From Rufibacter roseus (GTDB lineage: Bacteria > Bacteroidota > Bacteroidia > Cytophagales > Hymenobacteraceae): DNA of 64,000 nucleotides. Below the pieces are notes generated by a model. It was not told where the DNA came from, made no database searches, and worked only from the letters and a program-made list of their open reading frames with translations. Below, in pieces: positions 14,824 through 21,962 of this stretch (position 1 is the stretch's first letter; each line of letters begins with the position of its first letter). The translations under genes were made by a program, and so were the position numbers. The DNA lies in the NCBI RefSeq assembly GCF_001647285.1, contig NZ_LRML01000007.1, forward strand, positions 186,001 to 250,000. The letters run 5' to 3'.

Positions 14824-16350
14824 TTACCAGTTGTTGTTGGGTTTGTTGTTGCTGTAAACAGTATTCACCACGTACCTAATCGGGTCCAGCGCGTGGTTGT
14901 TACGGTCGTAAATCTCGTTGGTAGATACGCCGTTCATCATTATGTACTCGTAGCTGTTGCGCTCCTGCCACAGGTTGGCTGAATTCACCTCTACATATAC
15001 CTCATGCTCATTCAGGTACTCCACCCCTGCGTTGATGCTGCCTGGTGGCTTGTGCGCGCCAACAATGTTCAGTCCCGCAAGTTTATAGAACTCACCCTCA
15101 TGCGTTTTGAAGATATAGGCTGTAAGGTTCGGGAAGTCGCGCTTGTCGTTTGGCTCCACTCTGCAGATGGTTTCCGCCTGCAGGTCTGCTATGGTCTTGG
15201 GCTCTGCGCTGTCGCCTACTATCAGAGACTTCAGGTTGCGGCCAGTGCTAAGGAAGTAGTTGAGCGTGCGCTTCTTGATGGCGTTATTGGTCAACCCCTT
15301 CTCATAGAACACCTCCTTTGTGAATATCTTGAGGTTCTGCTTCATCACCTCCACCAGGGTGCTAGGGTCATTGGTAAAGCCAAAGTCCATGCCGTAGGTG
15401 GGTTGCAGGTCTGGCATAGCCTGTATCTGCCTCCAGTTCGGGTACACCAACGCCTCTAGGCTTGGTTTCGGGTCTTGCTGGTAAAGGCTGTTGAACGTGA
15501 TGGGGTTACTCTCTTTAATGGCTAATAGCCTCTCTAAGGAGTGCTTTTCAGGGAATAGCGCCTCTCCTACCTCGCGTTGGTCATAATCGGTCTTAGGCCC
15601 TGTTTTGATGCCTTCGAAGTTCACTATCTGCCAGTCTTTGTCACGCTTCAGCACCTTCCCCACCAGATCGCTAGGGTCCCAACGCGTCATAATGATCAGC
15701 TGCTGGCTATCGTTGTGAAGGCGTGTCTCGAATACGTCCGTGTACCAGTCCCAAACGCTTTCCCTCACGGTGATGGATTTGGCTTCTTTCCGATCCTTCA
15801 ACGGGTCATCAATGATGCCAATGTCCACAGGCGTGGAGGTAAGGGAACCGCCCACACCCACGGTCTTCACAAAGCCGCCATGCCCTACCGTCTCGAATAT
15901 CTCACTGTTGCGCAGGAAGGAACCTTGCGCAGAGCTCACCACGTTGGATTCATTCAGAACGGTGTCGGGGAATATCTTGTGGTAAGAGTCATTATCAATG
16001 ATGCGCTGTATGTCGCGGTTGAACTTCTCTGCCACGGTGGCTGAATACGAGCAGATAGCAATCTTAAGCTTAGGGTTACGGCCTAGTAGATAGGCTGGGA
16101 AGCGGCGGGTGGTAAGCTCACTCTTGCCGTGTTGTGGCGGCATAGTAACGATTAGCTTCTTTATCTCGCCCCTGGCGAAGGCGTCCAACTTCTTGCAGAG
16201 TTCATGATTGAAGGGCTTCACCACGTAGTCGGGCTTGGTATAAAGCACAAAGGCCTGCATGTTAGTGCGGGCCTGTCTACGCGCCAATAACTCGGCTGCG
16301 GCTTGTGCTGGGCTAACCCTCGGCGGCGATTCTTGCAAGGTCTTCGTCAC
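14824..16350 (-). CDS. Terminase large subunit
   Basis: A 508-residue ATP-driven DNA packaging motor and nuclease. The Walker A-like segment TMPPQHGKSE is at residues 69-78, the Walker B acidic pair IIDDP at about 179-183, and a coupling region LIIMTRWDPSDLVGKV follows. The C-terminal RNase H-like nuclease part has GMDFGFTNDPST and 'IVGDSAEPKTIADLQ' (two of the acidic positions). The PPQHGKSE form is typical of Terminase_6-type proteins. It overlaps the small subunit gene by 38 bases. Packaging mode (cos or pac) cannot be told from this alone. Confidence 0.95.
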   Translation of the reverse strand: MTKTLQESPPRVSPAQAAAELLARRQARTNMQAFVLYTKPDYVVKPFNHELCKKLDAFARGEIKKLIVTMPPQHGKSELTTRRFPAYLLGRNPKLKIAICSYSATVAEKFNRDIQRIIDNDSYHKIFPDTVLNESNVVSSAQGSFLRNSEIFETVGHGGFVKTVGVGGSLTSTPVDIGIIDDPLKDRKEAKSITVRESVWDWYTDVFETRLHNDSQQLIIMTRWDPSDLVGKVLKRDKDWQIVNFEGIKTGPKTDYDQREVGEALFPEKHSLERLLAIKESNPITFNSLYQQDPKPSLEALVYPNWRQIQAMPDLQPTYGMDFGFTNDPSTLVEVMKQNLKIFTKEVFYEKGLTNNAIKKRTLNYFLSTGRNLKSLIVGDSAEPKTIADLQAETICRVEPNDKRDFPNLTAYIFKTHEGEFYKLAGLNIVGAHKPPGSINAGVEYLNEHEVYVEVNSANLWQERNSYEYIMMNGVSTNEIYDRNNHALDPIRYVVNTVYSNNKPNNNW

Positions 16351-16801
16351 TTAGCTCCTTTGGATTAGTTATGATACCTCCACTATGCTCTACTTGCTGC
16401 TTATCGTTCCATCCCATGTTCTTCAGTGCGAAAATGGCACCTGTAGGGCTTTGGGCGTGAAGGGCTTTCTCATAGCCGTTCTCAACTCTTGTTCTGGCCT
16501 TTTTTATCATGAAAGAAAACTCAATTTTCTCTTCATAGTCATTAAGGCTTTGCCTGTCTGCGAATCCTAAAAACAACGCTAAACCTGTGATAGTGGCCGG
16601 CTCAGGCTCCCTATTCCAGATTAAGATATATTGCGTTGCGCCGGTCTTAGAGTTAATTGTCTCCCGCTCCTCTTTTAGATCGCCTTTGATGTATTCAAAG
16701 TATTCATCTATTTTCGATTGCAACTCCTTTGGTGAAGCAAAAATAGGAGGCCTCCCCCCTTCATTTCCAACTGCGTTCTTGTTCTTCTTCGGTGCTGCCA
16801 T
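16313..16801 (-). CDS. Terminase small subunit
   Basis: A 162-residue DNA-recognition partner of the large terminase. It opens with a basic segment (MAAPKKNKNAVGNEGGRPPIF), then a helix-turn-helix type region (KIDEYFEYIKG, ITGLALFLGFADRQSLNDYE, about residues 30-90), and closes with an oligomerisation region ending in GAIFALKNMGWNDKQQVEHSGG. The latter phrase is characteristic of small terminases of Bacteroidota phages. It overlaps the large subunit start, as is common in late operons. Confidence 0.88.
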   Translation of the reverse strand: MAAPKKNKNAVGNEGGRPPIFASPKELQSKIDEYFEYIKGDLKEERETINSKTGATQYILIWNREPEPATITGLALFLGFADRQSLNDYEEKIEFSFMIKKARTRVENGYEKALHAQSPTGAIFALKNMGWNDKQQVEHSGGIITNPKELSDEDLARIAAEG

Positions 16802-16831
16802 CTCAACTACTGCTTACTGTGGGGTTGGGGG

Positions 16832-17137
16832 TTAGGCCGCTTTATCGCGCTTCATAATAACCTTCACATACTTAACCTCATGGTCAGGATTCTCGCCCTC
16901 AAACTGAAACTTATCATTATAGGCATCCACACACGCCTCAAGGTCTAAGAACTCCCTCTCGTCATTATCAATAAAGAAATAGCTCTTGCTTTTCGTGATG
17001 CCTGTGCCGCATGGGGTTCTGTTTGATATTTGCTCCCATTGAATACCTAGTTCATCGTTTCTGTACAATGAATGGTGTTGCCGCTTCAATGCCATTGAAC
17101 TTACAAACTGAAACTTCACATCATCTGGGTGTATCAT
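16832..17137 (-). CDS. Hypothetical phage protein
   Basis: A 101-residue soluble acidic protein (MIHPDDVKFQFVSSMALKRQ...). It contains alternating beta-strand patterns (KSYFFIDNDEREF, HEVKYVKVIMKRD). No family is recognised. It lies 30 bp before the small terminase gene on the same strand and is the first protein-coding gene after the tRNA area, so it probably shares the late transcript. Confidence 0.5.
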   Translation of the reverse strand: MIHPDDVKFQFVSSMALKRQHHSLYRNDELGIQWEQISNRTPCGTGITKSKSYFFIDNDEREFLDLEACVDAYNDKFQFEGENPDHEVKYVKVIMKRDKAA

Positions 17138-17364
17138 ACCTCATTCATTACGCTCGGCAGGGGCAGCGATGCGCCACCCCGTCCTGAGCAAACCTAAACT
17201 ATAAAATAGCGCCGCTGCACAATCCGCTTGCCTCTGGAGTTTACTTTACCTTTCGCATTATGAATTGTCAAGCTTAGCTGAACACATTTATGCTGATTAA
17301 CCAAAGGGGCGGTATCGCGACCTATGCGGCGCATGCTGTTCCGGAGCCTTCTGCTTCCGGTTTT

Positions 17365-17451
17365 GACGTCGGGCAGGAGTCGAACCTGCTCTTGGGTTGG
17401 GTCTACCTAATGGCGACTACCTCACCTGTGCACCGCTACACTATCCGCCGA
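17365..17451 (-). tRNA. tRNA-like gene, class II shape, isotype uncertain
   Basis: On the minus strand a T arm (GCAGG, TTCGACT, CCTGC) is perfect, the D arm has GTG/CAC with GCGGT in the loop, and a long variable arm pairs TTAGGT with ACCCAA. The acceptor stem (TCGGCGG with CCGACGT) has two mismatches. The anticodon stem is GGTG/CGCC with loop AGGTAGT, which would give anticodon GTA (Tyr), but position 33 is G instead of the almost invariant T. It may be a decayed or unusual phage tRNA. Confidence 0.5.
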
Positions 17452-17627
17452 ACCTCTTCTCAGCAAGGCTTCTCCCTGCTGTTAGTGGCCAAGAGTAGAA
17501 CGAACCACCCTTGGCCTAATCTGCTTTTTACAGCCGTCTCGCTTGCATTGGTGCACCAACCGGATAGCTAGTCCGTTGCATTGAAGACGCTGGAGGTCGC
17601 TCTCACTTCGTCCACGTTTAAAAAGTG

Positions 17628-17700
17628 TTGCGCGGGGTAGATTCGAACTACCGACCTCTAGCTTATGAGGCTAGCGAGCTGACCACTGCTCTACCGCACG
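17628..17700 (-). tRNA. Phage tRNA with anticodon CAT (Met or Ile2)
   Basis: A full cloverleaf: acceptor CGTGCGG with CCGCGCA (one end mismatch), D stem GAGC/GCTC, anticodon stem CTAGC/GCTAG with loop CTCATAA, and T stem GGTAG/CTACC with loop TTCGAAT. CCA is not encoded. The anticodon CAT serves methionine or, if modified to lysidine, isoleucine AUA codons. Confidence 0.85.
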
Positions 17701-17923
17701 ATGTTACAGGCTCTTACCCGACCTGCTTAGGTTGAATTAACGCTTTAACCAACAGCTAGTAATTACGTAAATATTACCGAATTATACAACAACTTTAACG
17801 TTTTCTTTGCCCGTGGATTTCCAACTCAGCCGCCGCCTGTTCCTTTCCCTCCGCAGAGCCCGCCAGAGGTTATTGGCTAGGCTTGCGGTGAGAGGGGGTA
17901 TGGCGTTTTAAGCTTTCATTTAG

Positions 17924-18100
17924 TCACATCTGGTTTTCTGCGTCTTCCTCTTGTTTGCAGCTGGCGCATAGAGGCTCTTGGTCGTGGATCATTGTGGCGG
18001 GCAGATCACAATAGGTACAGAGTTCCTGCTCTGGTTCACTGCCGGAGCTCCAATAGTCTGCTGCCTGCTTATCTAGCCATTCATCATGCGAGTATCTCAT
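17924..18100 (-). CDS. Tiny two-CxxC zinc-binding protein
   Basis: A 58-residue acidic protein starting MRYSHDEWLDKQAADYW. It has CTYCDLPA at residue 28 and CASC at residue 46, so two CxxC pairs spaced like a treble-clef or zinc-ribbon site, and an acidic tail. An ATG start and neighbouring genes of the same orientation support it. No name is known to me. It could be an anti-restriction or transcription-modifying peptide, but this is a guess. Confidence 0.55.
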   Translation of the reverse strand: MRYSHDEWLDKQAADYWSSGSEPEQELCTYCDLPATMIHDQEPLCASCKQEEDAENQM

Positions 18101-18108
18101 ATCATTAG

Positions 18109-18243
18109 TTAATCTCTGTTACAATTACCGCAATAGCAGTTCCAGCAGTGGTGCCCCTTGCACTTTGGGCACACCTCCATGTTTTCTACTGGCAGCTTTA
18201 AATCACACCAGTTGCAGACGTATGTTTTTAGCTTCTTAATCAT
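18109..18243 (-). CDS. 44-residue cysteine-rich zinc-ribbon peptide
   Basis: A 44-residue protein with CNWC (residue 10), CPKC (residue 25), then HHCWNCYCGNC. Ten residues of metal-ligand type in so short a chain point to one or two bound zinc ions. It lies 8 bp from the 58-residue CxxC protein and 10 bp from the methyltransferase gene, so it is likely cotranscribed with them. No function can be given. Confidence 0.5.
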   Translation of the reverse strand: MIKKLKTYVCNWCDLKLPVENMEVCPKCKGHHCWNCYCGNCNRD

Positions 18244-18253
18244 TTGATTTTAT

Positions 18254-18973
18254 TTATACTAAGAGAGGTAGCGGCTGTGTGGCACTCTCAAATTCAGCTA
18301 CTGCGTTGTTGAAATATTCCTCATCAATATCGCAGCCCACGTACTCGCCACCCAATTCAGGATTAAGGAAAAAGAACGCCTCTATGGCAGAATTTCCAGA
18401 ACCAAAACCAGTATCAAGTACTTTAAAATTGGGTTTGCAAAAACGCTCATACATCCATTTATAGAGTGCCCTTGGTTTCTGGGTCGGGTGCCTGCGCTTC
18501 TCGTTCAGCTTCTTATTCCCCTGCATCACGTGGCCTTCTCTGATGCTTTTGCCCTGCCTCATTCCAGCCCACATGAAGCGGAAAATTCTAATGCCCATAT
18601 CAAAGGAAGTCCAGGCTAATTCGCAATCTGCTTGGTCACTTAACCCATTCACTTTATCCCAAATAACCCAACCTGCAGAAGGGGGCAGTTTGTCAGAAAA
18701 GTAATTTCCTCCCCAGATAATTTGATGCTTACTTACTCTTTGCAGTTCATCAAAGTAGGCTTGTGGTGGCGGTTCCCTATCCCATTGCTTAGGAGTGAAT
18801 TTGGTTGCTGTTGCAAGTGAGCCTCTGGAGTGGTTGCTTTTTCCGTCTTCACCAATTCCATATTCAGGATCAACAAAAGCAATGTTGAAGTACTTGTCTG
18901 GATAGCGTGCCATAAGCGCCATTCTATCTAAATGCAGCATCTGAATGTGCTGAGGCGGTTTGGCTGTACTCAT
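18254..18973 (-). CDS. DNA adenine/cytosine-N4 methyltransferase
   Basis: A 239-residue amino-methyltransferase of the beta-type order: catalytic motif IV first (FVDPEYGIG, residues 33-41), then target-recognition segments (RVSKHQIIWGGNYFSDKLPPS, WDKVNG), HPTQKPRALYKWM at 162-174, and the AdoMet-binding motif I last (VLDTGFGSGNSAIEA, 185-199). The usual motif IV is DPPY; here the third residue is glutamate (DPEY), which may affect specificity or activity. No restriction endonuclease partner is next to it, so it is probably a solitary phage enzyme protecting the phage genome from host restriction. Confidence 0.88.
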   Translation of the reverse strand: MSTAKPPQHIQMLHLDRMALMARYPDKYFNIAFVDPEYGIGEDGKSNHSRGSLATATKFTPKQWDREPPPQAYFDELQRVSKHQIIWGGNYFSDKLPPSAGWVIWDKVNGLSDQADCELAWTSFDMGIRIFRFMWAGMRQGKSIREGHVMQGNKKLNEKRRHPTQKPRALYKWMYERFCKPNFKVLDTGFGSGNSAIEAFFFLNPELGGEYVGCDIDEEYFNNAVAEFESATQPLPLLV

Positions 18974-19081
18974 AGTATCATTACTTTTTCGTTACACACT
19001 TTTTCTATTTCCAATTTCCGCCTTTGCGGCGGCGCCTGCCCGTTTTCTGATGGGTTTGGCAACCATTTTATCGCCACACTT

Positions 19082-19531
19082 TTACCGCCCTATTACAAGC
19101 ATTCCGGCGTCTCTTTTGTGGCTTTCCGTTTTCTTCGTTTTAAGCCCCGTCAGGCTCTCGAAATACTCAGGTGTTACCTTCGTGTTGGTGGGCGGTTTAA
19201 GTTCAAAGGAGAGGCCTAGATACTCGCAGAATCGCTGCCATTCCTTGCTGGCTCCCTTCACCGAACCCACGCCCTGGTCTTTGCGGCTGCTGTTCTGGTG
19301 GGCGAAGAACCGGTTGCCCTTCACCAGCCTTGCGTCCTCGATGATGACGTGCACCTCCTCGCCTTTTCTCTCCCTTGCCTGCACGAAGTGGTCAAGGTAT
19401 TGCATGGCCTCGTACATACCGGTGAACTGGTGTAGCTTTAGCTGTTTTTCCCTTGAGTGCCAGATACCCATTCCAGTGGTGGAGCCGGGGTCTATTCCGA
19501 TGTAGATCATCTCTCTTTCGTTACTGGTCAA
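19082..19531 (-). CDS. RuvC-like Holliday junction resolvase
   Basis: A 149-residue RNase H-fold nuclease. The metal-binding acidic residues are in order: D14 in IGIDPGSTTG, E65/D66 in VIIEDARL, and D141 in HKRDAGML near the C-terminus. Phage versions of this family cut branched DNA before packaging or in recombination. It is shorter than bacterial RuvC (about 170) but retains all motifs. Start MTSNEREMIYIGIDPG is preferred; MIYIGIDPG is possible. It overlaps the upstream gene by 4 bases. Confidence 0.82.
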   Translation of the reverse strand: MTSNEREMIYIGIDPGSTTGMGIWHSREKQLKLHQFTGMYEAMQYLDHFVQARERKGEEVHVIIEDARLVKGNRFFAHQNSSRKDQGVGSVKGASKEWQRFCEYLGLSFELKPPTNTKVTPEYFESLTGLKTKKTESHKRDAGMLVIGR

Positions 19532-19827
19532 ACAAACATTGCTTTCTCTACCCGTTCTGCCTGCTCCCTCTCCATGCGTGCCCTGTAGAGCTCGATGTGG
19601 CGCAATACCTTCCTTGCTACCACGTGCATCATGGCGGCACCCGCGATAATGGCGATTTGGCGGGCTCTGTGGCGACGTAAGGCCTCCGATAAGGGAAACA
19701 CCTTACCCGAGTGCGGCGAGCGGTACAGGGGCGGCTCTGGTATCCTGAAACCGCATAGTCTGGTGTATCGGTCTACCTGCTGCCATCCGCAGGCGATCAG
19801 GGGCAGGGCGAGGGCTGGGGTTTTCAT
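19528..19827 (-). CDS. Hypothetical phage protein, basic helical
   Basis: A 99-residue protein. A basic RRHRARQIAIIAGAAMMHVVARKVLRHIELYRARMEREQ stretch, given here only to mark its helical, alternately basic and hydrophobic nature (about residues 51-92), suggests an amphipathic or membrane-edge helix. No family is recognised. It overlaps YopX and RuvC-like neighbours by 4 bases on both sides, so translation is coupled. Confidence 0.5.
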   Translation of the reverse strand: MKTPALALPLIACGWQQVDRYTRLCGFRIPEPPLYRSPHSGKVFPLSEALRRHRARQIAIIAGAAMMHVVARKVLRHIELYRARMEREQAERVEKAMFV

Positions 19828-20240
19828 AATAGCAGATCAGGATGTTGGTATATATTGCCGATTACTTCATCGTCTTGTTCAAGAAACACAGGATGTGGAA
19901 TATGGTTAGCACCTGAAGGAATCATAATCTTAACATAGAAGCCCATCATGGCATTAAATTCACCAAACACCACTTGACCTCGATTACCATTAACAAATTG
20001 CACCATATCCCCCTCGTAAACCTCTACACCATTCTTATCGTGCAGACCAGTGAATTGCATCAAGTGCCAATCCTTGCGGAATTCTTTTGATGTACTCCTT
20101 TCATATAGCCCATATTCAGCTAGATATTTCACCTCACCTTCTGCGGATATGTAGAAGTTTTCTTCATCGGTATATTCTGGTAGATACATTTGGCGCTCAT
20201 GCTCTGCCCACGCTCTAAATTTTATCTCTCTTGTTTTCAT
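19824..20240 (-). CDS. YopX-family protein
   Basis: A 138-residue protein opening MKTREIKFRAWAEHERQMY, with MQFTGLHDKNGVEVYEGD (about 62-79) and EVIGNIYQHPDLL at the end. These three segments define the YopX family, named for a Bacillus SPbeta protein and found in many phages of Gram-positive and Bacteroidota hosts. It forms a beta-barrel oligomer; function is unknown. The length is usual. Confidence 0.9.
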   Translation of the reverse strand: MKTREIKFRAWAEHERQMYLPEYTDEENFYISAEGEVKYLAEYGLYERSTSKEFRKDWHLMQFTGLHDKNGVEVYEGDMVQFVNGNRGQVVFGEFNAMMGFYVKIMIPSGANHIPHPVFLEQDDEVIGNIYQHPDLLL

Positions 20241-20242
20241 AT

Positions 20243-20431
20243 CTATTCACTTATCCGTGCGGTTGAGTTGGGTTTCAGGGGGATGGACGGCGTGTGCGTC
20301 TTGGGCTTCTGCTGCATCTGGAGCCAGTGGCCGTAGTCGGTTTTCGGCAGGTAGTTCGGGTAGTTGGCCGCTATCAGCGTGGCGTCACGCTGCTCTGCCG
20401 CCGTGAGGCCTAGGGTCAGTTGTGGGTTCAT
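20243..20431 (-). CDS. Hypothetical phage protein
   Basis: A 62-residue protein counted from MNPQLTLGLTAAEQRDA. A longer frame to 20,473 overlaps the upstream membrane protein and is less likely. It has a TAAEQRDATLIAANYPNYLP segment and a proline/threonine-rich tail. It lies 2 bp before YopX. No family is recognised. Confidence 0.45.
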   Translation of the reverse strand: MNPQLTLGLTAAEQRDATLIAANYPNYLPKTDYGHWLQMQQKPKTHTPSIPLKPNSTARISE

Positions 20432-20444
20432 GGTCTTCTTTTGG

Positions 20445-20627
20445 TTATTGATAATTGCGTTCGCACCAGGCAATCAGTCCCATGCTTGCGCAGAAGAAAG
20501 CACCTGCAAAAATTAACTTCACGTCCACCTCTCCGCTTTGGAAGTATTGCACTCCAATAGTGATAGATGTAAGGGCAAGGGAAATCCAATTCAGTTTCTT
20601 TGCTAAGCTGTATCCTTTAATTTCCAT
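20445..20627 (-). CDS. Small two-helix membrane protein
   Basis: A 60-residue protein with two predicted transmembrane helices (LNWISLALTSITIGVQYF and LIFAGAFFCASMGLIAW) and short ends. The topology would suit a holin-like protein, but its position in the early region makes host membrane modification or exclusion equally likely. No family is recognised. Confidence 0.5.
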   Translation of the reverse strand: MEIKGYSLAKKLNWISLALTSITIGVQYFQSGEVDVKLIFAGAFFCASMGLIAWCERNYQ

Positions 20628-20660
20628 ATCTATGCTGCTTTATTTGTTTGCTGTTTTGGT

Positions 20661-21044
20661 TTAGGCTTTCTTCATCAGCTTCAGGAACTCCAATTCCGTT
20701 TTCATCAGGTTGGTAAGGGCAGTAGCCGTCTTGTTGATCTGCGAGGCCTGAGGCACATAGTCTTTGTCTTTCTGCACCTTTTCCAGCGTCTCCATAAGCA
20801 CACCCCTAATCTGGCCTAATGCGTTTGTCTGGGGCATTACCTGTATCTCTGCGCGCGTTTCATCTGTTGGCAGGAAAAGCTGAAGCCGGCTTGGCAAATC
20901 GTCTTCTAAAAGAAAGATGTCTTTGTGGTCCGTCTTTATCCGAACACCCCTTTCCTCAGGTATAAAACCTTTGATGGCATACACTTCTTTGCAGTACATG
21001 TAGGACTTGCCCACCATCTGCGCTATTTTCTCTAATCCTTTCAT
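20661..21044 (-). CDS. Phage early-region protein, possible regulator
   Basis: A 127-residue protein, MKGLEKIAQMVGKSYMYCKEVYAI and so on. The first 60 residues could contain a small HTH (KIAQMVGKSYMYCKEV). The C-terminal half is helical (LGQIRGVLMETLEKVQKDKD, KTATALTNLMKTELEFLKLM), as in DNA-binding or structural adaptor proteins. No specific family is recognised. It overlaps the HNH gene by 4 bases. Confidence 0.5.
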   Translation of the reverse strand: MKGLEKIAQMVGKSYMYCKEVYAIKGFIPEERGVRIKTDHKDIFLLEDDLPSRLQLFLPTDETRAEIQVMPQTNALGQIRGVLMETLEKVQKDKDYVPQASQINKTATALTNLMKTELEFLKLMKKA

Positions 21045-21772
21045 TGCGCCTGTTTTTTAAGTTCTCGCTTCAGTTTCATGTTAAGTCTGGCTACTTCCAG
21101 CAGCTCAGGTTGCTTTTTGACTTCCTCTTTCAGGTGCGGCTCCTTCATCGTGATCATGGTGGCCACGTAGTTGTCGCTTAGGTTATGGAAGGGGCCGTTC
21201 AGGTAGGCTTTCTCGGGGTTGTGGTTCAGCCTCGCGTGTTCCGCCCTATTGACAGGGTACCAGTTGGAGGGGGCGGTATTGGTCTGGTCTCCGTCTCTGC
21301 AGCGCAGCATCATCCCCTTTGGGATAGGTCCGTTCTCCGCTTCCCACAGCAGGCGGTGCTCATGCACCCACTTCCCCTTTGCCACCCTGACATGCACGTA
21401 GCTTATTCCGTTTTTGTCTTTGCGGATAGACCTGTCGCCATCCTTTTTGGTGTTGTGGGGTTTGTTGCCTTTCTGAAACTGCCCCTTGCCCCCGCTCAGG
21501 TCAAGCCCTTTCATTCCCTTGTTCCAAGCAGGCTGGCCTTTCTTGAATCTGGTCACCCCGCCTCTTTGGTGGTCTTTTGACAGTCTCCCTGACAGGGGGC
21601 TGCTCAGGTACTCCTCGCTTTTCTTCAGCTCCATTGACGCCGCCTTGTTGTACACGCTGCTTAAAGGGCGGCGAAGGTGTTGGGCTATCTTCTCGGTGGG
21701 CTGGTTGGGGTAATGCTCAACCAGATAGGAGACCGCCGCATCAGTCCAAATCATTTTCTTTCTCTTGCTCAT
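21041..21772 (-). CDS. HNH endonuclease with N-terminal HTH and NUMOD-like part
   Basis: A 243-residue protein. Residues 6-50 look like a SANT/Myb-type HTH (WTDAAVSYLVEHYPNQP, LRRPLSSVYNKAASM). Residues 75-120 carry NUMOD-like repeats (FKKGQPAWNKGMKG, QFQKGNKPHN). The nuclease core is VHEHRLLWEAENGPIPKGMML (about 146-166) and CRDGDQTNTAPSNWYPVNRAEH. This is the HNH_3 type used by homing endonucleases and phage nucleases. It may be a free-standing homing gene or participate in packaging/replication. The 32-base overlap with the following small gene is unusual. Confidence 0.85.
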   Translation of the reverse strand: MSKRKKMIWTDAAVSYLVEHYPNQPTEKIAQHLRRPLSSVYNKAASMELKKSEEYLSSPLSGRLSKDHQRGGVTRFKKGQPAWNKGMKGLDLSGGKGQFQKGNKPHNTKKDGDRSIRKDKNGISYVHVRVAKGKWVHEHRLLWEAENGPIPKGMMLRCRDGDQTNTAPSNWYPVNRAEHARLNHNPEKAYLNGPFHNLSDNYVATMITMKEPHLKEEVKKQPELLEVARLNMKLKRELKKQAQ

Positions 21773-21962
21773 ACTCTTCCATGTAAGGGTGTCCGTCTAA
21801 TCCTTGGTAGCCTTTCACGGCAGCTTGCCGCTTTGCCATCTCCAGCCCCTTCAGCACGCCGATCTTAAGCCAGTTGTAGTGATATTGGGCTGGATCTAGA
21901 GTTGGGTATTCGTTGCGCAGTTCCTCTAAGGCCTGCTCCAGTGGGCTTTTTGGGGTGGTCAT
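21741..21962 (-). CDS. Small hypothetical phage protein
   Basis: A 73-residue protein from MTTPKSPLEQALEELRNEYP, whose ATG overlaps the dcm stop (ATGA). It is mostly helical and acidic, with a central AQYHYNWLKIGVLKGLEMAKRQ. The frame is open farther upstream inside dcm, but the coupled ATG is the better start. No family is recognised. Confidence 0.55.
   Translation of the reverse strand: MTTPKSPLEQALEELRNEYPTLDPAQYHYNWLKIGVLKGLEMAKRQAAVKGYQGLDGHPYMEEYEQEKENDLD

Larger units (their letters stand above)
17138..17923. other. Protein-gene-free stretch with tRNA remnants
   Basis: Apart from the two tRNA entries, this 786-bp stretch has no convincing protein gene. Other pieces resemble tRNA arms, for example near 17,700-17,765, where the minus strand has a D-arm-like AGCTGTTGGTTAAAGC but no T arm. 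It separates the early leftward operon from the late genes and probably holds a decayed phage tRNA array and the late promoter; I could not identify the promoter itself. Confidence 0.5.

Noticed and set aside
17290-17571. A 93-codon rightward frame in the tRNA area
   Set aside because: It covers the antisense of the tRNA-like gene, so the protein reading is accidental.
17701-17765. Third tRNA in the phage tRNA area
   Set aside because: A D-arm-like segment is present, but no T arm with TTCRANTC follows, so it was not listed as a gene.
18960-19505. A 181-codon rightward frame opposite the RuvC-like gene
   Set aside because: The leftward frame has ordered catalytic acidic residues; this one is low-complexity and crosses the methyltransferase start.
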